DNA of 25,109 bases. Source: Chloroflexota bacterium. GTDB taxonomy: Bacteria > Chloroflexota > Dehalococcoidia > SAR202 > UBA826. The DNA lies in assembly GCA_002696685.1 (NCBI GenBank), contig NZSI01000057.1:1-25109 (forward strand), read 5' to 3'. The notes beneath the pieces are model-generated. The model did not search any database. It was not told where the DNA came from and worked only from the letters and a program-made list of their open reading frames with translations. Positions 16,157-24,855 of this stretch are shown piece after piece. Position 1 is the stretch's first letter. Each line of letters starts with the position of its first letter. The position numbers and the translations under genes are program-made.

Positions 16157-17002
16157 CTAGAGAACTTCTCCCGCAATTCTCTCTAATTCAGAAGCCATTT
16201 CGTCTTCGGTCTCCTTAAATTCTGGCCTCACCACGACTCTATTTGCCCCTGCATTCAGGTAATCTTGTGCAGCACGTCTATCCGGCGGCTGTCCGTAAAT
16301 AGTAATAGTGATCTCATTTGGGTTTCTACCGTACTCTTTCGCAAGAGAATCCAACTCATGTCTGCTTGTTTCTACATCTCTGGGAGTAACTCTATTTGGC
16401 AACCACCCATCGCCCACCTCCACAATACGGCGCAGAACGTTTTTCGCCATACCGCCAATTAATATTGGCGGGTGCGGATTTTGAGCAGGCTTTGGAAACA
16501 TTCTCACTGGAGGGAAATCATAATATTTACCATGGAATTCGGCCTCATCTTTTGTCCACAGTTCCTTTAATGCAAGAAGGGATTCTTTCGTCTGAGTCCA
16601 CCTATGATCAAAATCACCCCCCATCAGCTCAGTCTCCTCTCTCAACCATCCCGTGCCTATTCCGAAAATAAATCGACCACCGCTGAAAAGGTCTAGAGTC
16701 GACACTGTTTTCGCGAGCACTAAAGGATTCCTTTCAGGAACTAAGGTTATTCCAGTGGCTAATTTAATCTTTGATGTCACGCCAGATGCCTGAGCTAAAG
16801 CAATAAATGGATCAGCAAAATGTGAATATGTCCAAGGTATGACCCCATCTTCTGAACCTGGAAATCTACTGGTAGTATTCACAGGCAGAACGGGATGCTC
16901 CGCGTACCATATCGATTCAAAGCCTAAAAGCTCGGCCTTTGAGGCCATAAAGGCAGCATTTACTTTATAGGCAGGTAAAGGTGTCGAAATTCCAATAGTC
17001 AT
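16157..17002 (-). CDS. LLM-class flavin/F420-dependent oxidoreductase
   Basis: A 281-residue bacterial luciferase-like TIM-barrel protein. The start MTIGISTPLPAY, the ESIWYAEHPVLP segment (29-40), ATGITLVPERNPLVLAKTVS and FIFGIGTGWLREE are typical of the F420-dependent LLM subfamily that includes many uncharacterised oxidoreductases of Actinobacteria and Chloroflexota. They use reduced F420 or FMN to reduce substrates or support oxygenation. Length is near normal for the short subfamily. ATG at 17000-17002 has AAGGAG seven bases upstream. It is divergent from the D-aminoacylase gene across a 208-base gap and convergent with the AlaX gene. Whether it uses F420 or FMN cannot be settled from the sequence by eye. 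Confidence 0.9.
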   Translation of the reverse strand: MTIGISTPLPAYKVNAAFMASKAELLGFESIWYAEHPVLPVNTTSRFPGSEDGVIPWTYSHFADPFIALAQASGVTSKIKLATGITLVPERNPLVLAKTVSTLDLFSGGRFIFGIGTGWLREETELMGGDFDHRWTQTKESLLALKELWTKDEAEFHGKYYDFPPVRMFPKPAQNPHPPILIGGMAKNVLRRIVEVGDGWLPNRVTPRDVETSRHELDSLAKEYGRNPNEITITIYGQPPDRRAAQDYLNAGANRVVVRPEFKETEDEMASELERIAGEVL

Positions 17003-17050
17003 AAGACGCTCCTTGCTTTAGGCAACCTGATTTCTGTCGTGAATCATATT

Positions 17051-17074
17051 AAACTAGCTAAACTAGTCAAGTTT
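17051..17074. promoter_or_regulatory. Operator-like repeat between divergent genes
   Basis: AAACTAG occurs at 17051-17057 and again at 17060-17066, a 9-base period, followed by AAGTTT at 17069-17074, which is nearly the inverse of the first copy. It lies between the divergent LLM and D-aminoacylase genes and next to a weak promoter-like pair (TTGGAT 17078-17083, TATATT 17101-17106, 17-base spacer). A regulator site is plausible but unproven. Confidence 0.3.
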
Positions 17075-17210
17075 GTGTTGGATTGGTGATCAGACAATTT
17101 TATATTGCCTTATCTGACGAATACTTATATCGAATATTTATTGCTAACAATTGGCTGACGAAGTGGAAAATGAAGTAAAGTCACCGTAACGAGTCCTTGC
17201 GGAGGTATAT

Positions 17211-18779
17211 ATGCTGGATATATTGATACATAACGGAACTATATTGGATGGAACTGGAAATCCTGGATTCAAAGGTGCTGTTGGAATCAAAGATGACACC
17301 ATCTCGCTATACAGAGGTGACATATCTGACATACAAGCCTACCGGTATATAGATGCAGAAAACTATGTGGTATCGCCTGGATTCGTTGATCTTCATTCAC
17401 ACGCTGGCTTAACAATTCTTGGGGCTCCACACCATGACCCTAAAGTACGCCAGGGTGTTACTACCGAACTGGTAGGAATAGATGGAATATCCCACGCCCC
17501 TTTCAAGACACGGGATGAACTTGAGCGATATATCTGGCTGGATTCAGGTCTAAACGGATACCCTCCAATGCCACCTGACTGGCTGACTGTGAGTGATCTA
17601 TTATCTAAGTACGAAAACACCGTCGCAATAAACGTAGCATATATACTCGGTAACTCTCCTGTCCGCATCTGGAGCGTGGGATGGGAACAAAGACCCGCGA
17701 CTGAAGCTGAAATAGCGGACATGAGGTCAGTCGTGAGAGAAGGTATGGAAGAAGGAGCTTATGGGATATCCACCGGACTCGACTATCCGCCCGGGGCCTA
17801 CGCCTCAACTGACGAACTAATAGAGATTTCCGAAGAAAGCGCCAAGTTGGGAGGCTTTTACCATACCCACACTCGAGCCAGTTTGAAAGAGAAAGGAGTA
17901 CTCGCTCCATGGGAAGAGTCTATAGAAATAGGTCGAAAATCTGAGATTCCTATTCATCTAACCCATTTCAGACAAGGCTACCAAGGGGATGGAAGTCATC
18001 TAGATTATTTGGGCTTGGTGGATAACGCTCGGACTGAAGGATTAGATGTCACTTTTGATTGTTATACCTACCCGTATTCTGGCACAACAATAACAATTGG
18101 CTTACCCCATTGGGCTAAAGACGGAGGCCCAGAGCGATTAATAGCTGCCCTTAAAGATCCTGATGACAGATCAAGAATGAAAAAAGAGATAACTGTAGAC
18201 AGACTGGAAAATAATTGGCTAACAAATTTTACAAAAGAGAAAAATAAAATTTATGACGGCCTGTTAATCACTGAGATAGCAAATCTCAGGGACCAGGACC
18301 CTGCTGACGCCCTTTTTGATCTGCTGTTGGAAGAAAATCTAGGTATATCCACTGTGGGACTCGGCACTAATCCCCAAACCCTACCAGCATTCGTTTCTCA
18401 CCCCGCGGGAATGGTAGCAAGCGACGCGATTTTATTTGGGGAATATCCAAATCCCAGAACTTATGGATGCTTTCCAGTCGTACTTGCTGAATTTGTTAGA
18501 GCTGAAAAACAGCTAAGACTTCCTGAAGCCATAAGAAAAATGACGTCATTCCCAGCTCAACGCCTAGGGTTAAAAGATAGGGGGTTGATCAGGGACGGTT
18601 ACAAGGCCGATATAGTTCTATTCAACCCAGACACCGTAAAAGCGCCCGCGACCAAGGAACATCCAAAACAATACCCGATCGGCATCGACTATGTGATAGT
18701 AAATGGAAAACTGGTAATCGATGAAGGTAATAACACTGGCATTACTCCAGGCAGAGCCTTACGACGAGGAAGAGATTGA
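17211..18779 (+). CDS. N-acyl-D-amino-acid deacylase (D-aminoacylase family)
   Basis: A 522-residue amidohydrolase. The barrel starts VSPGFVDLHSHAG with H62 and H64; later come YHTHTRAS (H220), IHLTHFRQG (H249) and VASDAILFG (D405), with the distal signature NPRTYGCFPVVLAEFVR. H220, H249 and the HxH pair match the zinc ligands of characterised D-aminoacylases, but the usual tight-binding Cys in the VGNCG motif is replaced: here it is VGIDG with D91. The family hydrolyses N-acyl-D-amino acids to acid plus D-amino acid. The D91 change may alter the metal or the substrate. ATG at 17211 follows GGAGG with good spacing. No signal peptide; cytosolic. Confidence 0.88.
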   Translation: MLDILIHNGTILDGTGNPGFKGAVGIKDDTISLYRGDISDIQAYRYIDAENYVVSPGFVDLHSHAGLTILGAPHHDPKVRQGVTTELVGIDGISHAPFKTRDELERYIWLDSGLNGYPPMPPDWLTVSDLLSKYENTVAINVAYILGNSPVRIWSVGWEQRPATEAEIADMRSVVREGMEEGAYGISTGLDYPPGAYASTDELIEISEESAKLGGFYHTHTRASLKEKGVLAPWEESIEIGRKSEIPIHLTHFRQGYQGDGSHLDYLGLVDNARTEGLDVTFDCYTYPYSGTTITIGLPHWAKDGGPERLIAALKDPDDRSRMKKEITVDRLENNWLTNFTKEKNKIYDGLLITEIANLRDQDPADALFDLLLEENLGISTVGLGTNPQTLPAFVSHPAGMVASDAILFGEYPNPRTYGCFPVVLAEFVRAEKQLRLPEAIRKMTSFPAQRLGLKDRGLIRDGYKADIVLFNPDTVKAPATKEHPKQYPIGIDYVIVNGKLVIDEGNNTGITPGRALRRGRD

Positions 18780-18832
18780 TTGAATTGTGACAAATGGCCT
18801 CTTGGGTTCAAACCTTTCGGCAAAGTGTATTG

Positions 18833-20266
18833 TTAGCTAATTGGAGGTCGGTGCTGGATCCATGGTCTTGCCTCCTCGAACGCAGCGCTTACAGCAAGAA
18901 CTGTCTCCTCATCTCCAGGCTTTCCTACAATATGAAGACCTACCGGCATTCCATCTGAATCGAAACCACATGGGACGCTTGCAGCAGTATAACCAATGGT
19001 GTTTATAGGATGTGTGAACGGTAAGAACCCCCATTCTGGACTCGGATATGGCTTTTGGCCACCAATAGTTTCCGGATAAGCGTCTGTCGGAAATGCGGTA
19101 ACTGCCATTGTGGGAGATAGGATTACGTCAAATTTATCAAATTCATCCGCAAATAACTGAATCATCCTGTCTCTCTCCCCTACTGCCCTAACGTAATCAG
19201 ACCCAGTTGTTTTTGAGCCGTGTTCAATCGTATATTTGGCATACCAAGTTAGAGGATCTTCTTCATCATCTAGTAAATGTCCCTGGGTGGCGTAAGCACC
19301 CGCAGCAAAAAGCGTAAACCATGTATCAAAGGCTCCTTCCAACTTTATGTCAGATTCAATTACTGTGCATCCAAGTTCGGTGAACACGTTAGCTGCGCTC
19401 TCACTGATAGTTAAGACTTCACTGTCAACCGCAGCATACCCATAATCTGGACTCCACCCAATTTTCAAACCAGATACTCCTCTAGTGACCGACTCTAAAA
19501 AATTAGGTACAGAGGACCTAAGGGAACCAGGATCTCTCGAATCATATCCGGCCATCACCTGTAGCAATAGGGCTGCATCTTGAACCGTTCTTGTTAGTGG
19601 CCCTTGTTGGCTCGTATAGTTCGCCAACGGAGAACCAGGCACGCCAGAGAAACTTGAGACTCTTCCTTGCGTGGGCTTTATGCCATAGGTACCATTAAAA
19701 CTGGCTGGTATTCTAATCGAACCCCCGCCATCCCCTCCCGTTGCGAGGGATGTAAGCCCTGCAGCAATAGAGGCCCCAGCGCCACCGCTGGACCCTCCCG
19801 AGGTTCTATCCACATTCCATGGGTTACGACAGGGATCTCCCAGTCGATTCTCATTAGCACCTAGCAGGCCAAATTCTGGAGAATTGGTCTTACCTAGCAT
19901 AATTGCCCCGGCTTCAAGAACACGCTCCACAACTGCACAATCTGCTTCAGGAACACGGTCCTTATAGGCTAAAGATCCTCCCGTCGTGCGTACTCCTTTG
20001 GTCATCTGAAGATCTTTAATAGAAATAGGAATACCATGAAGTGCTCCCAACTCATCTCCATTTACCAATTTATCTTCAGCATTTTGAGCCGCACGCAGCG
20101 CGATATCAGCTGTTACTGTCAGATATGAATTCAGATTTGAATCGAGCTTTTCAATACGCTCGAGATATAACTTTGTTATCTCGACTGGAGATAACTCCTT
20201 TGATTTTATAAGCTCGCCAATTCTAGTTGCCGGTTCAAAAGCCAAGTTCTCATCTATCTCTGCCAT
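18833..20266 (-). CDS. Amidase-signature family hydrolase
   Basis: A 477-residue amidase with the Ser-cisSer-Lys triad: K84 (ISIKDL), S159 (SGGSSGGAGAS) and S183 (GGDGGGSIRIPAS). The spacings 84-159-183 equal those of GatA (79-154-178). Without GatB/GatC in the window and with a monooxygenase and VOC gene immediately upstream on the same strand, it is more likely a catabolic amidase than the tRNA-dependent amidotransferase subunit. It would hydrolyse a carboxamide to acid and ammonia; the substrate is unknown. ATG at 20264-20266 has a GGAGAG site. It lies 49 bases after the monooxygenase gene and converges with the D-aminoacylase gene. Confidence 0.9.
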   Translation of the reverse strand: MAEIDENLAFEPATRIGELIKSKELSPVEITKLYLERIEKLDSNLNSYLTVTADIALRAAQNAEDKLVNGDELGALHGIPISIKDLQMTKGVRTTGGSLAYKDRVPEADCAVVERVLEAGAIMLGKTNSPEFGLLGANENRLGDPCRNPWNVDRTSGGSSGGAGASIAAGLTSLATGGDGGGSIRIPASFNGTYGIKPTQGRVSSFSGVPGSPLANYTSQQGPLTRTVQDAALLLQVMAGYDSRDPGSLRSSVPNFLESVTRGVSGLKIGWSPDYGYAAVDSEVLTISESAANVFTELGCTVIESDIKLEGAFDTWFTLFAAGAYATQGHLLDDEEDPLTWYAKYTIEHGSKTTGSDYVRAVGERDRMIQLFADEFDKFDVILSPTMAVTAFPTDAYPETIGGQKPYPSPEWGFLPFTHPINTIGYTAASVPCGFDSDGMPVGLHIVGKPGDEETVLAVSAAFEEARPWIQHRPPIS

Positions 20267-20315
20267 CTTTACTCTCCATTTGCATATTCCAAAGTATTAG
20301 AGTTTTCCAACAAAC

Positions 20316-21476
20316 CTAAGATATCGCTCCATAAGTACTAACGTGGTTAGGGCTTACCATAAAATGCTGAGCCGCAGCATGCATATCTCTGAAACACTGC
20401 TGCAACGAACTGTCCATGTTCAATGCAGAACCACCTGCGGCATGAAAGCACGAATCTACTATTTCAACAGATTCCCTGGTCACCCATGACCCTACCGCTC
20501 TAACCCTCGACTGTTCTGTCTCGGAAAGAACCTCCCCTGACTTAGCCACATTCCATGCCTGCTCAAACACATTTTTGGAAAGTGCTTCGATTGATCTCAT
20601 CTTCAAGTCAACATTACCGAGCATCATTTGGAAATGAGGACTATTCCCAATTAAACTCTGTCCAGGAATACCTCTTGCCTTAGACAAAGACAGAGATCTA
20701 ATCTCTTGCAATGCCCTTTTTGCAGTCCCGATCGCAATCCCAGCATGACCAAACACCACAAAAGCAGGTCTCTTTATTCTGTATAGAGCTCCACCCCGCA
20801 AGGGAAGGTCATCTCCTGACCAAGTGAGCTCAAGCGGAACATGTGCTTTGGAAACCGCGTAATCATTACTCCCACTTCCTCTTAAACCCGCCACATTCCA
20901 GTTATCAATTATCTGAACTTCCGACGTTCTGAACAATGTTCTTATTTCCGATGATCTATTTTGCTTGACACCGCATAAGATTTTAGCCCCTGCCGTGACC
21001 CATTCTGAGCCTTTTATGCCACTGCCGTAAGGCCACCTACCAGACACCACGAATCCGTCTTCTGAAGCCCTTGCCTCTCCAAACGGCATGCCAACTCCAA
21101 CGATCGGTGGGTGAGATTTAGAAGATTCTCTGCCAAAAACTATGTCTATCCCATTGTTGGGAAGAAAAGCTCCCGCCGATCCAACATTTGTCGCACTTAC
21201 CATAGTGCACCAGGCAGCCGAGGTATCAATTGAGGCCAAAGCCGCCAATACTTCAAGTTGGGTGACAGGATCAGCCTCGGCGCCACCAAGCTCTGAAGGC
21301 AGCTTCAAAGAGAGAAGCCCACTATTATGAATAGCACCCCAGCTATCTGGATGTAAGTAGCAATGTTCTTCGCCAAATGAGACATTCCCAGCCACTGTAT
21401 CTGAAACCGATGAGACAGCACCCAACAAAGCTTCCCGCTTTTCGAGTCGATCTTCGGGCCATCTATTCAGCACCAT
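20316..21476 (-). CDS. Acyl-CoA-dehydrogenase-like flavin monooxygenase (group D)
   Basis: A 386-residue protein with the acyl-CoA dehydrogenase fold but the signatures of two-component, group-D flavin monooxygenases (HsaA, DszC and p-hydroxyphenylacetate hydroxylase relatives): LPSELGGAEADPV (59-71), SAAWCTM (86-92), GRWPYGSGIKGSEWVTAGA (146-164), and the C-terminal HAAAQHFMVSPNHVSTYGA (366-384). Acyl-CoA dehydrogenases proper have a catalytic Glu region that I do not see here. Such enzymes take reduced flavin from a separate reductase and hydroxylate or N/S-oxygenate aromatic or heterocyclic substrates. No flavin reductase is in the window. Start ATG 21474-21476 lies 12 bases after the VOC gene, so they are translated from one transcript. 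Confidence 0.88.
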   Translation of the reverse strand: MVLNRWPEDRLEKREALLGAVSSVSDTVAGNVSFGEEHCYLHPDSWGAIHNSGLLSLKLPSELGGAEADPVTQLEVLAALASIDTSAAWCTMVSATNVGSAGAFLPNNGIDIVFGRESSKSHPPIVGVGMPFGEARASEDGFVVSGRWPYGSGIKGSEWVTAGAKILCGVKQNRSSEIRTLFRTSEVQIIDNWNVAGLRGSGSNDYAVSKAHVPLELTWSGDDLPLRGGALYRIKRPAFVVFGHAGIAIGTAKRALQEIRSLSLSKARGIPGQSLIGNSPHFQMMLGNVDLKMRSIEALSKNVFEQAWNVAKSGEVLSETEQSRVRAVGSWVTRESVEIVDSCFHAAGGSALNMDSSLQQCFRDMHAAAQHFMVSPNHVSTYGAIS

Positions 21477-21488
21477 ATAATCTCTTGC

Positions 21489-21962
21489 CTAGGCAGGGAT
21501 GCGGGATCTAGCTTGATCTAGCAATAACTCCTCAGCATCTTCAAGATTTACTGGGTCTGCACAAGGTTGGGGAACGGGGAATCCTGTCCGATAATAAACC
21601 TCTATGGTATTTCCTTCAGGGTCAAGGGCGTACATACCAAACGCATTACCATGGCTGACAGTACGTTCAATACGCACCTCTTCTTTTTTGAACACTGAGT
21701 GAAATTGTTTTAGCTCCGAAAGCGTATTAACGTAGAAAGAGATCTGTTGAACCATCTTAGATCCTTCAGGCACATCCCTTCCTTTCATCAGAACAAACTC
21801 GTGATGTTCTTCATCGGGATTAGACGACATGAACACGATTCCTCTGTCCTCTGTTTCTTCATCCGTAATTTCAAGCCCCATAACTCGAGAGTAAAAGTCT
21901 CTCATCTTAAATAAATCATGCGTATATATTCCCACATGACCTAATCCTGCTACTGCTGGCAT
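21489..21962 (-). CDS. VOC-fold metalloprotein (glyoxalase/extradiol dioxygenase superfamily)
   Basis: A 157-residue vicinal-oxygen-chelate protein with two beta-alpha-beta-beta-beta modules. Likely metal ligands by position are H9 (GLGHVGIYT), E55 (in HHEFVLM), Q73 (MVQQISFYV, where His is commoner) and E121 (GNTIEVYY); the motif DPEGNTIEVYY is diagnostic of the superfamily. Members include catechol dioxygenases, glyoxalase I, fosfomycin resistance proteins and methylmalonyl-CoA epimerases. Beside a flavin monooxygenase it may act in aromatic or heterocyclic ring breakdown, but this is inference. ATG at 21960-21962 has a textbook GGAGGTGA site and is the first gene of the minus-strand operon. 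A C-terminal tail of about 25 residues is acidic. Confidence 0.9.
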   Translation of the reverse strand: MPAVAGLGHVGIYTHDLFKMRDFYSRVMGLEITDEETEDRGIVFMSSNPDEEHHEFVLMKGRDVPEGSKMVQQISFYVNTLSELKQFHSVFKKEEVRIERTVSHGNAFGMYALDPEGNTIEVYYRTGFPVPQPCADPVNLEDAEELLLDQARSRIPA

Positions 21963-22124
21963 ACTTCACCTCCAAAAGCATTAAATCCTAGAATCACCAC
22001 AATGATATGGCATGGGTCAAGGCAGAATGGGAGAATGGAGCCAAAAGGAATTATTTGTTAGGTGTGGGACCGATCCATACATGCATAAATTAATGCCCTC
22101 TATAACCTTGAATCTGCATGGTTA

Positions 22125-22152
22125 TTGACATGAGAAATCCCGATGCCATAAT
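22125..22152 (+). promoter_or_regulatory. Sigma70-like promoter for the DUF1800 operon
   Basis: TTGACA at 22125-22130 is a perfect -35 element, followed after 16 bases by CATAAT (22147-22152), five of six to the -10 consensus. Transcription would start near 22159, leaving a leader of about 70 bases before the DUF1800 ATG. A second perfect TATAAT at 22169-22174 lies further in but has no good -35 partner. Confidence 0.5.
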
Positions 22153-22227
22153 GGTGTAAATGCAGAGATATAATAGCTTGTATCTGACAAAGGGATAATT
22201 CACCTGTATTCGTGATAGGAGGTTGGT

Positions 22228-23634
22228 ATGACTGTAACGGCGGAGAGAGAATTGTTAGCCCACCTTTTGAGGCGTGCAGGGTTCGGGGCAAGCAGTGACG
22301 ATCTTGATATATTTTGCGAAATTGGTTACGAAGCCACTGTGGAAAAACTACTAAATGTAGACTCCGAGGCAGCGGTTGATGAATATTCGTTACTGAGACG
22401 CCACCCTATTACTGAGGTTCCCGGTGGAGCATCAGGACCTGGCCAAGCTAACTGGCTATATTTCATGTTGAACACCCATCGACCACTTCAGGAGAAAATG
22501 GCACTTTTCTGGCATCATGTGTTTGCTACAGGGAACGCAAAAGTAGATAACTGCAACCATCTCCTTGACCAGATTGCCATGTTCCGTGAAGAGGGCATGG
22601 GAAATTATCGAAACTTGCTAGTTAACTTAGCCAGGGACCCTGCAATGATATTCTGGCTGGACAATAACGAAAATCATAAAAACGCTCCTAACGAGAACTG
22701 GGGACGTGAATTACTTGAACTATTTTCCCTGGGAGTGGGTAATTACACTGAAACTGATGTCTTTGAGTGCTCTAGAGCATTCACCGGGTGGACGATTGGC
22801 GCAAAGATGCCTAGATACCCATATGGAAGACACCCCTGGAAATTTGAGTTTAGGGCAGAGGACCACGACTACACAGAGAAGACATTCTTAGGTCATACAG
22901 GGAACTTCGATGGCGAAGATATCATTGACATCATCCTGCAACAGGACGCATGCTCAAAATTCATAGCTCGACATCTCTACAATTTTTTTGTCGAAGATGA
23001 ACCTCAGGTTCCCGCATGGAACATAGAGGCTCCAAAAAATCCTGAGGCAGTGGATCAGCTAGCAAAGGTGCTTGTTGATTCGAACTATGAAGTAAAGCCA
23101 GTATTGAGAGTATTGCTTAACTCCAGTTTCTTCAAGGAATCGGCCTATAAGAGAGTTAAGAGCCCGGTGGAAGTGGTTGTTGGAACACTGAGGCTTGTTG
23201 AAGACGTTCTAGGACCCGACCCTCGATTAGAATCCACCGCCAAGGAACCAGGATACATGGGACAAGATATATTGGATCCCCCGAGCGTGGAGGGCTGGCA
23301 TACAGGTCGGGAGTGGATTAACAGCGGGGCTCTTGTAAAAAGGGTTAATTTCGTATCTGATCGTCTCAGTGACACCTCTCTTCCAGGTGTAAAAAAGATC
23401 ATTTCTAAAATTGCAGACTGTGACGGCACCATGTCACCGGAAGAACTGGTGGAAAAGTGCTTGGAGCAAATGGGGCCATTACCAGTAAAGGGGAAAACGC
23501 GAGAAGAACTCGTCTCACATGCAAATGAACAGGGCGATATAACCTGGGATGAAAAATCCTACGAAGAATCTGCAGTAAGAGCTAGTGAAATGCTGGCTCT
23601 AATCGCGTCAACTAGGGAGTACCAGTTCGGATAA
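22228..23634 (+). CDS. DUF1800 family protein
   Basis: A 468-residue DUF1800 protein. Family signatures are AHLLRRAGFGAS (11-22), EKMALFWHHVFATG (89-102), DPAMIFWLDN (137-146), NENWGRELLELFSLGVG (155-171), TETDVFECSRAFTGW (174-188) and the C-terminal PPSVEGWHTGREWI. The family is unexplained but is regularly encoded next to DUF1501. Most relatives begin with a Tat or Sec signal; this one starts MTVTAERELLAHLLRRAG with no signal, so it is probably cytosolic. ATG at 22228 follows AGGAGG with close spacing. It ends 45 bases before the DUF1501 start and is the first gene of the operon. Confidence 0.93.
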   Translation: MTVTAERELLAHLLRRAGFGASSDDLDIFCEIGYEATVEKLLNVDSEAAVDEYSLLRRHPITEVPGGASGPGQANWLYFMLNTHRPLQEKMALFWHHVFATGNAKVDNCNHLLDQIAMFREEGMGNYRNLLVNLARDPAMIFWLDNNENHKNAPNENWGRELLELFSLGVGNYTETDVFECSRAFTGWTIGAKMPRYPYGRHPWKFEFRAEDHDYTEKTFLGHTGNFDGEDIIDIILQQDACSKFIARHLYNFFVEDEPQVPAWNIEAPKNPEAVDQLAKVLVDSNYEVKPVLRVLLNSSFFKESAYKRVKSPVEVVVGTLRLVEDVLGPDPRLESTAKEPGYMGQDILDPPSVEGWHTGREWINSGALVKRVNFVSDRLSDTSLPGVKKIISKIADCDGTMSPEELVEKCLEQMGPLPVKGKTREELVSHANEQGDITWDEKSYEESAVRASEMLALIASTREYQFG

Positions 23635-23679
23635 ACATTGGATTTGGAAGAGTCTGAACTGCAAGTAGAGGAGGCAAAC

Positions 23680-24819
23680 ATGGTCACGAAAGACAAAGAA
23701 CCCATAATAGTTGTTCTGCAGTTGTCCGGGGGAAACGACTATTTCAACACGGTTATCCCCTACAACGATAGTAACTACTACGACAACAGAAGATCCTTGA
23801 GCATCCCAGAGGCTGAGATGCTCACCATAGATGCGGAATATGCCCTGCACCCATCGATGTCACCCATGAGGGACATATATAAAAAAGGAAATATGGCCAT
23901 TATCCACGGAATCGGATACGCAAATTCTCCAAGGTCCCACTTCCGGTCTATGGATATTTGGCACACGGCTGAACCAGATAAAGTCGGCACAGAGGGATGG
24001 CTAGGTAGAGCTATTCGTGAATTAGATCCGGAGAGTGAAAACCCAGTTACGGCAGTCAATATTGGACAGGGCCTGCCTAGGGCATTAGTAACTCCTGGAG
24101 TTTCGGTTGCATCTGTAGCAGATTTATCAACCTATGGACTTTTAACGAGTGTTGAGCAAGATTTGGTGAGAGAAAAAATGCTGACCCGGTTTTCTAACAT
24201 GTACGGTGCAGCTCTAGGCTCTGGGCCTGTTCTGGATTATCTAGGCCAAACTGGCATTGATGCATTACATGGGGCCGATATTCTGAAAGTCGCTCCAGAC
24301 AAATATGAATCCAACATCGAATATGCTGATAATTCCATAGCGAAGAATTTGAGAGATGTAGCAACTATTCATAAGGCGAATTTGGGTACAAGAGTCTTCT
24401 ATACCCAACATGGAAGCTTTGACACCCATGCAGCCCAAGCCCCTACCCATGCTCAGTTATGGCAAGAAGTTTCTACAGCTATACAAGATTTTTGGGATGA
24501 CCTGGAAGAAACAGGGCATGACGAAAATGTCGTGATGTTCCTGTTTTCTGAGTTTGGTCGAAGAGTTAGGGACAATGGGTCAGGGACGGACCATGGTGCA
24601 GCCGGAGTTTCGTTTGTAATCGGGCCCAGAGTGAACGGAGGAATGTACAGTCGGTACCCTGAAACAAGAGCTGATGCTCTCGAACAAGGAGACTTAGTTC
24701 CTAATCAAGATTTCAGGGGTGTTTATACTACTTTGCTGGAGGACTGGCTGGAGGTTGAGGCCGCTCCCATAGTTAATGGAGCATTTTCCAGCGAGAAGTT
24801 CATTCAATCCTCTAATTAG
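23680..24819 (+). CDS. DUF1501 family protein (sulfatase/phosphatase-like fold)
   Basis: A 379-residue DUF1501 protein, a distant member of the alkaline phosphatase/sulfatase fold class. It has VVLQLSGGNDYFNTVIPY (11-28), the SPRSHFRSMDIW segment (83-94), YTQHGSFDTHAAQ (241-253) and FLFSEFGRRVRDNGSGTDHG (287-306). These glycine- and histidine-rich blocks are the family hallmarks. The usual Tat signal is absent: the first beta strand begins within ten residues of the start. I place the start at ATG 23680 because AGAGGAGG (23667-23674) sits five bases before it; an upstream in-frame TTG at 23638 would add a poorly supported 14 residues. It follows DUF1800, its near-constant partner. Biochemical function is unknown. 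Confidence 0.92.
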   Translation: MVTKDKEPIIVVLQLSGGNDYFNTVIPYNDSNYYDNRRSLSIPEAEMLTIDAEYALHPSMSPMRDIYKKGNMAIIHGIGYANSPRSHFRSMDIWHTAEPDKVGTEGWLGRAIRELDPESENPVTAVNIGQGLPRALVTPGVSVASVADLSTYGLLTSVEQDLVREKMLTRFSNMYGAALGSGPVLDYLGQTGIDALHGADILKVAPDKYESNIEYADNSIAKNLRDVATIHKANLGTRVFYTQHGSFDTHAAQAPTHAQLWQEVSTAIQDFWDDLEETGHDENVVMFLFSEFGRRVRDNGSGTDHGAAGVSFVIGPRVNGGMYSRYPETRADALEQGDLVPNQDFRGVYTTLLEDWLEVEAAPIVNGAFSSEKFIQSSN

Positions 24820-24855
24820 ACAACCGCATCGTAGATAATTTGCTCGGAGGCAAAG

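Noticed and set aside
18801..18815. TTGGGTTCAAACC resembling a tRNA T-arm
   Set aside because: No acceptor, D or anticodon stems can be drawn; the upstream bases are coding sequence of the D-aminoacylase.
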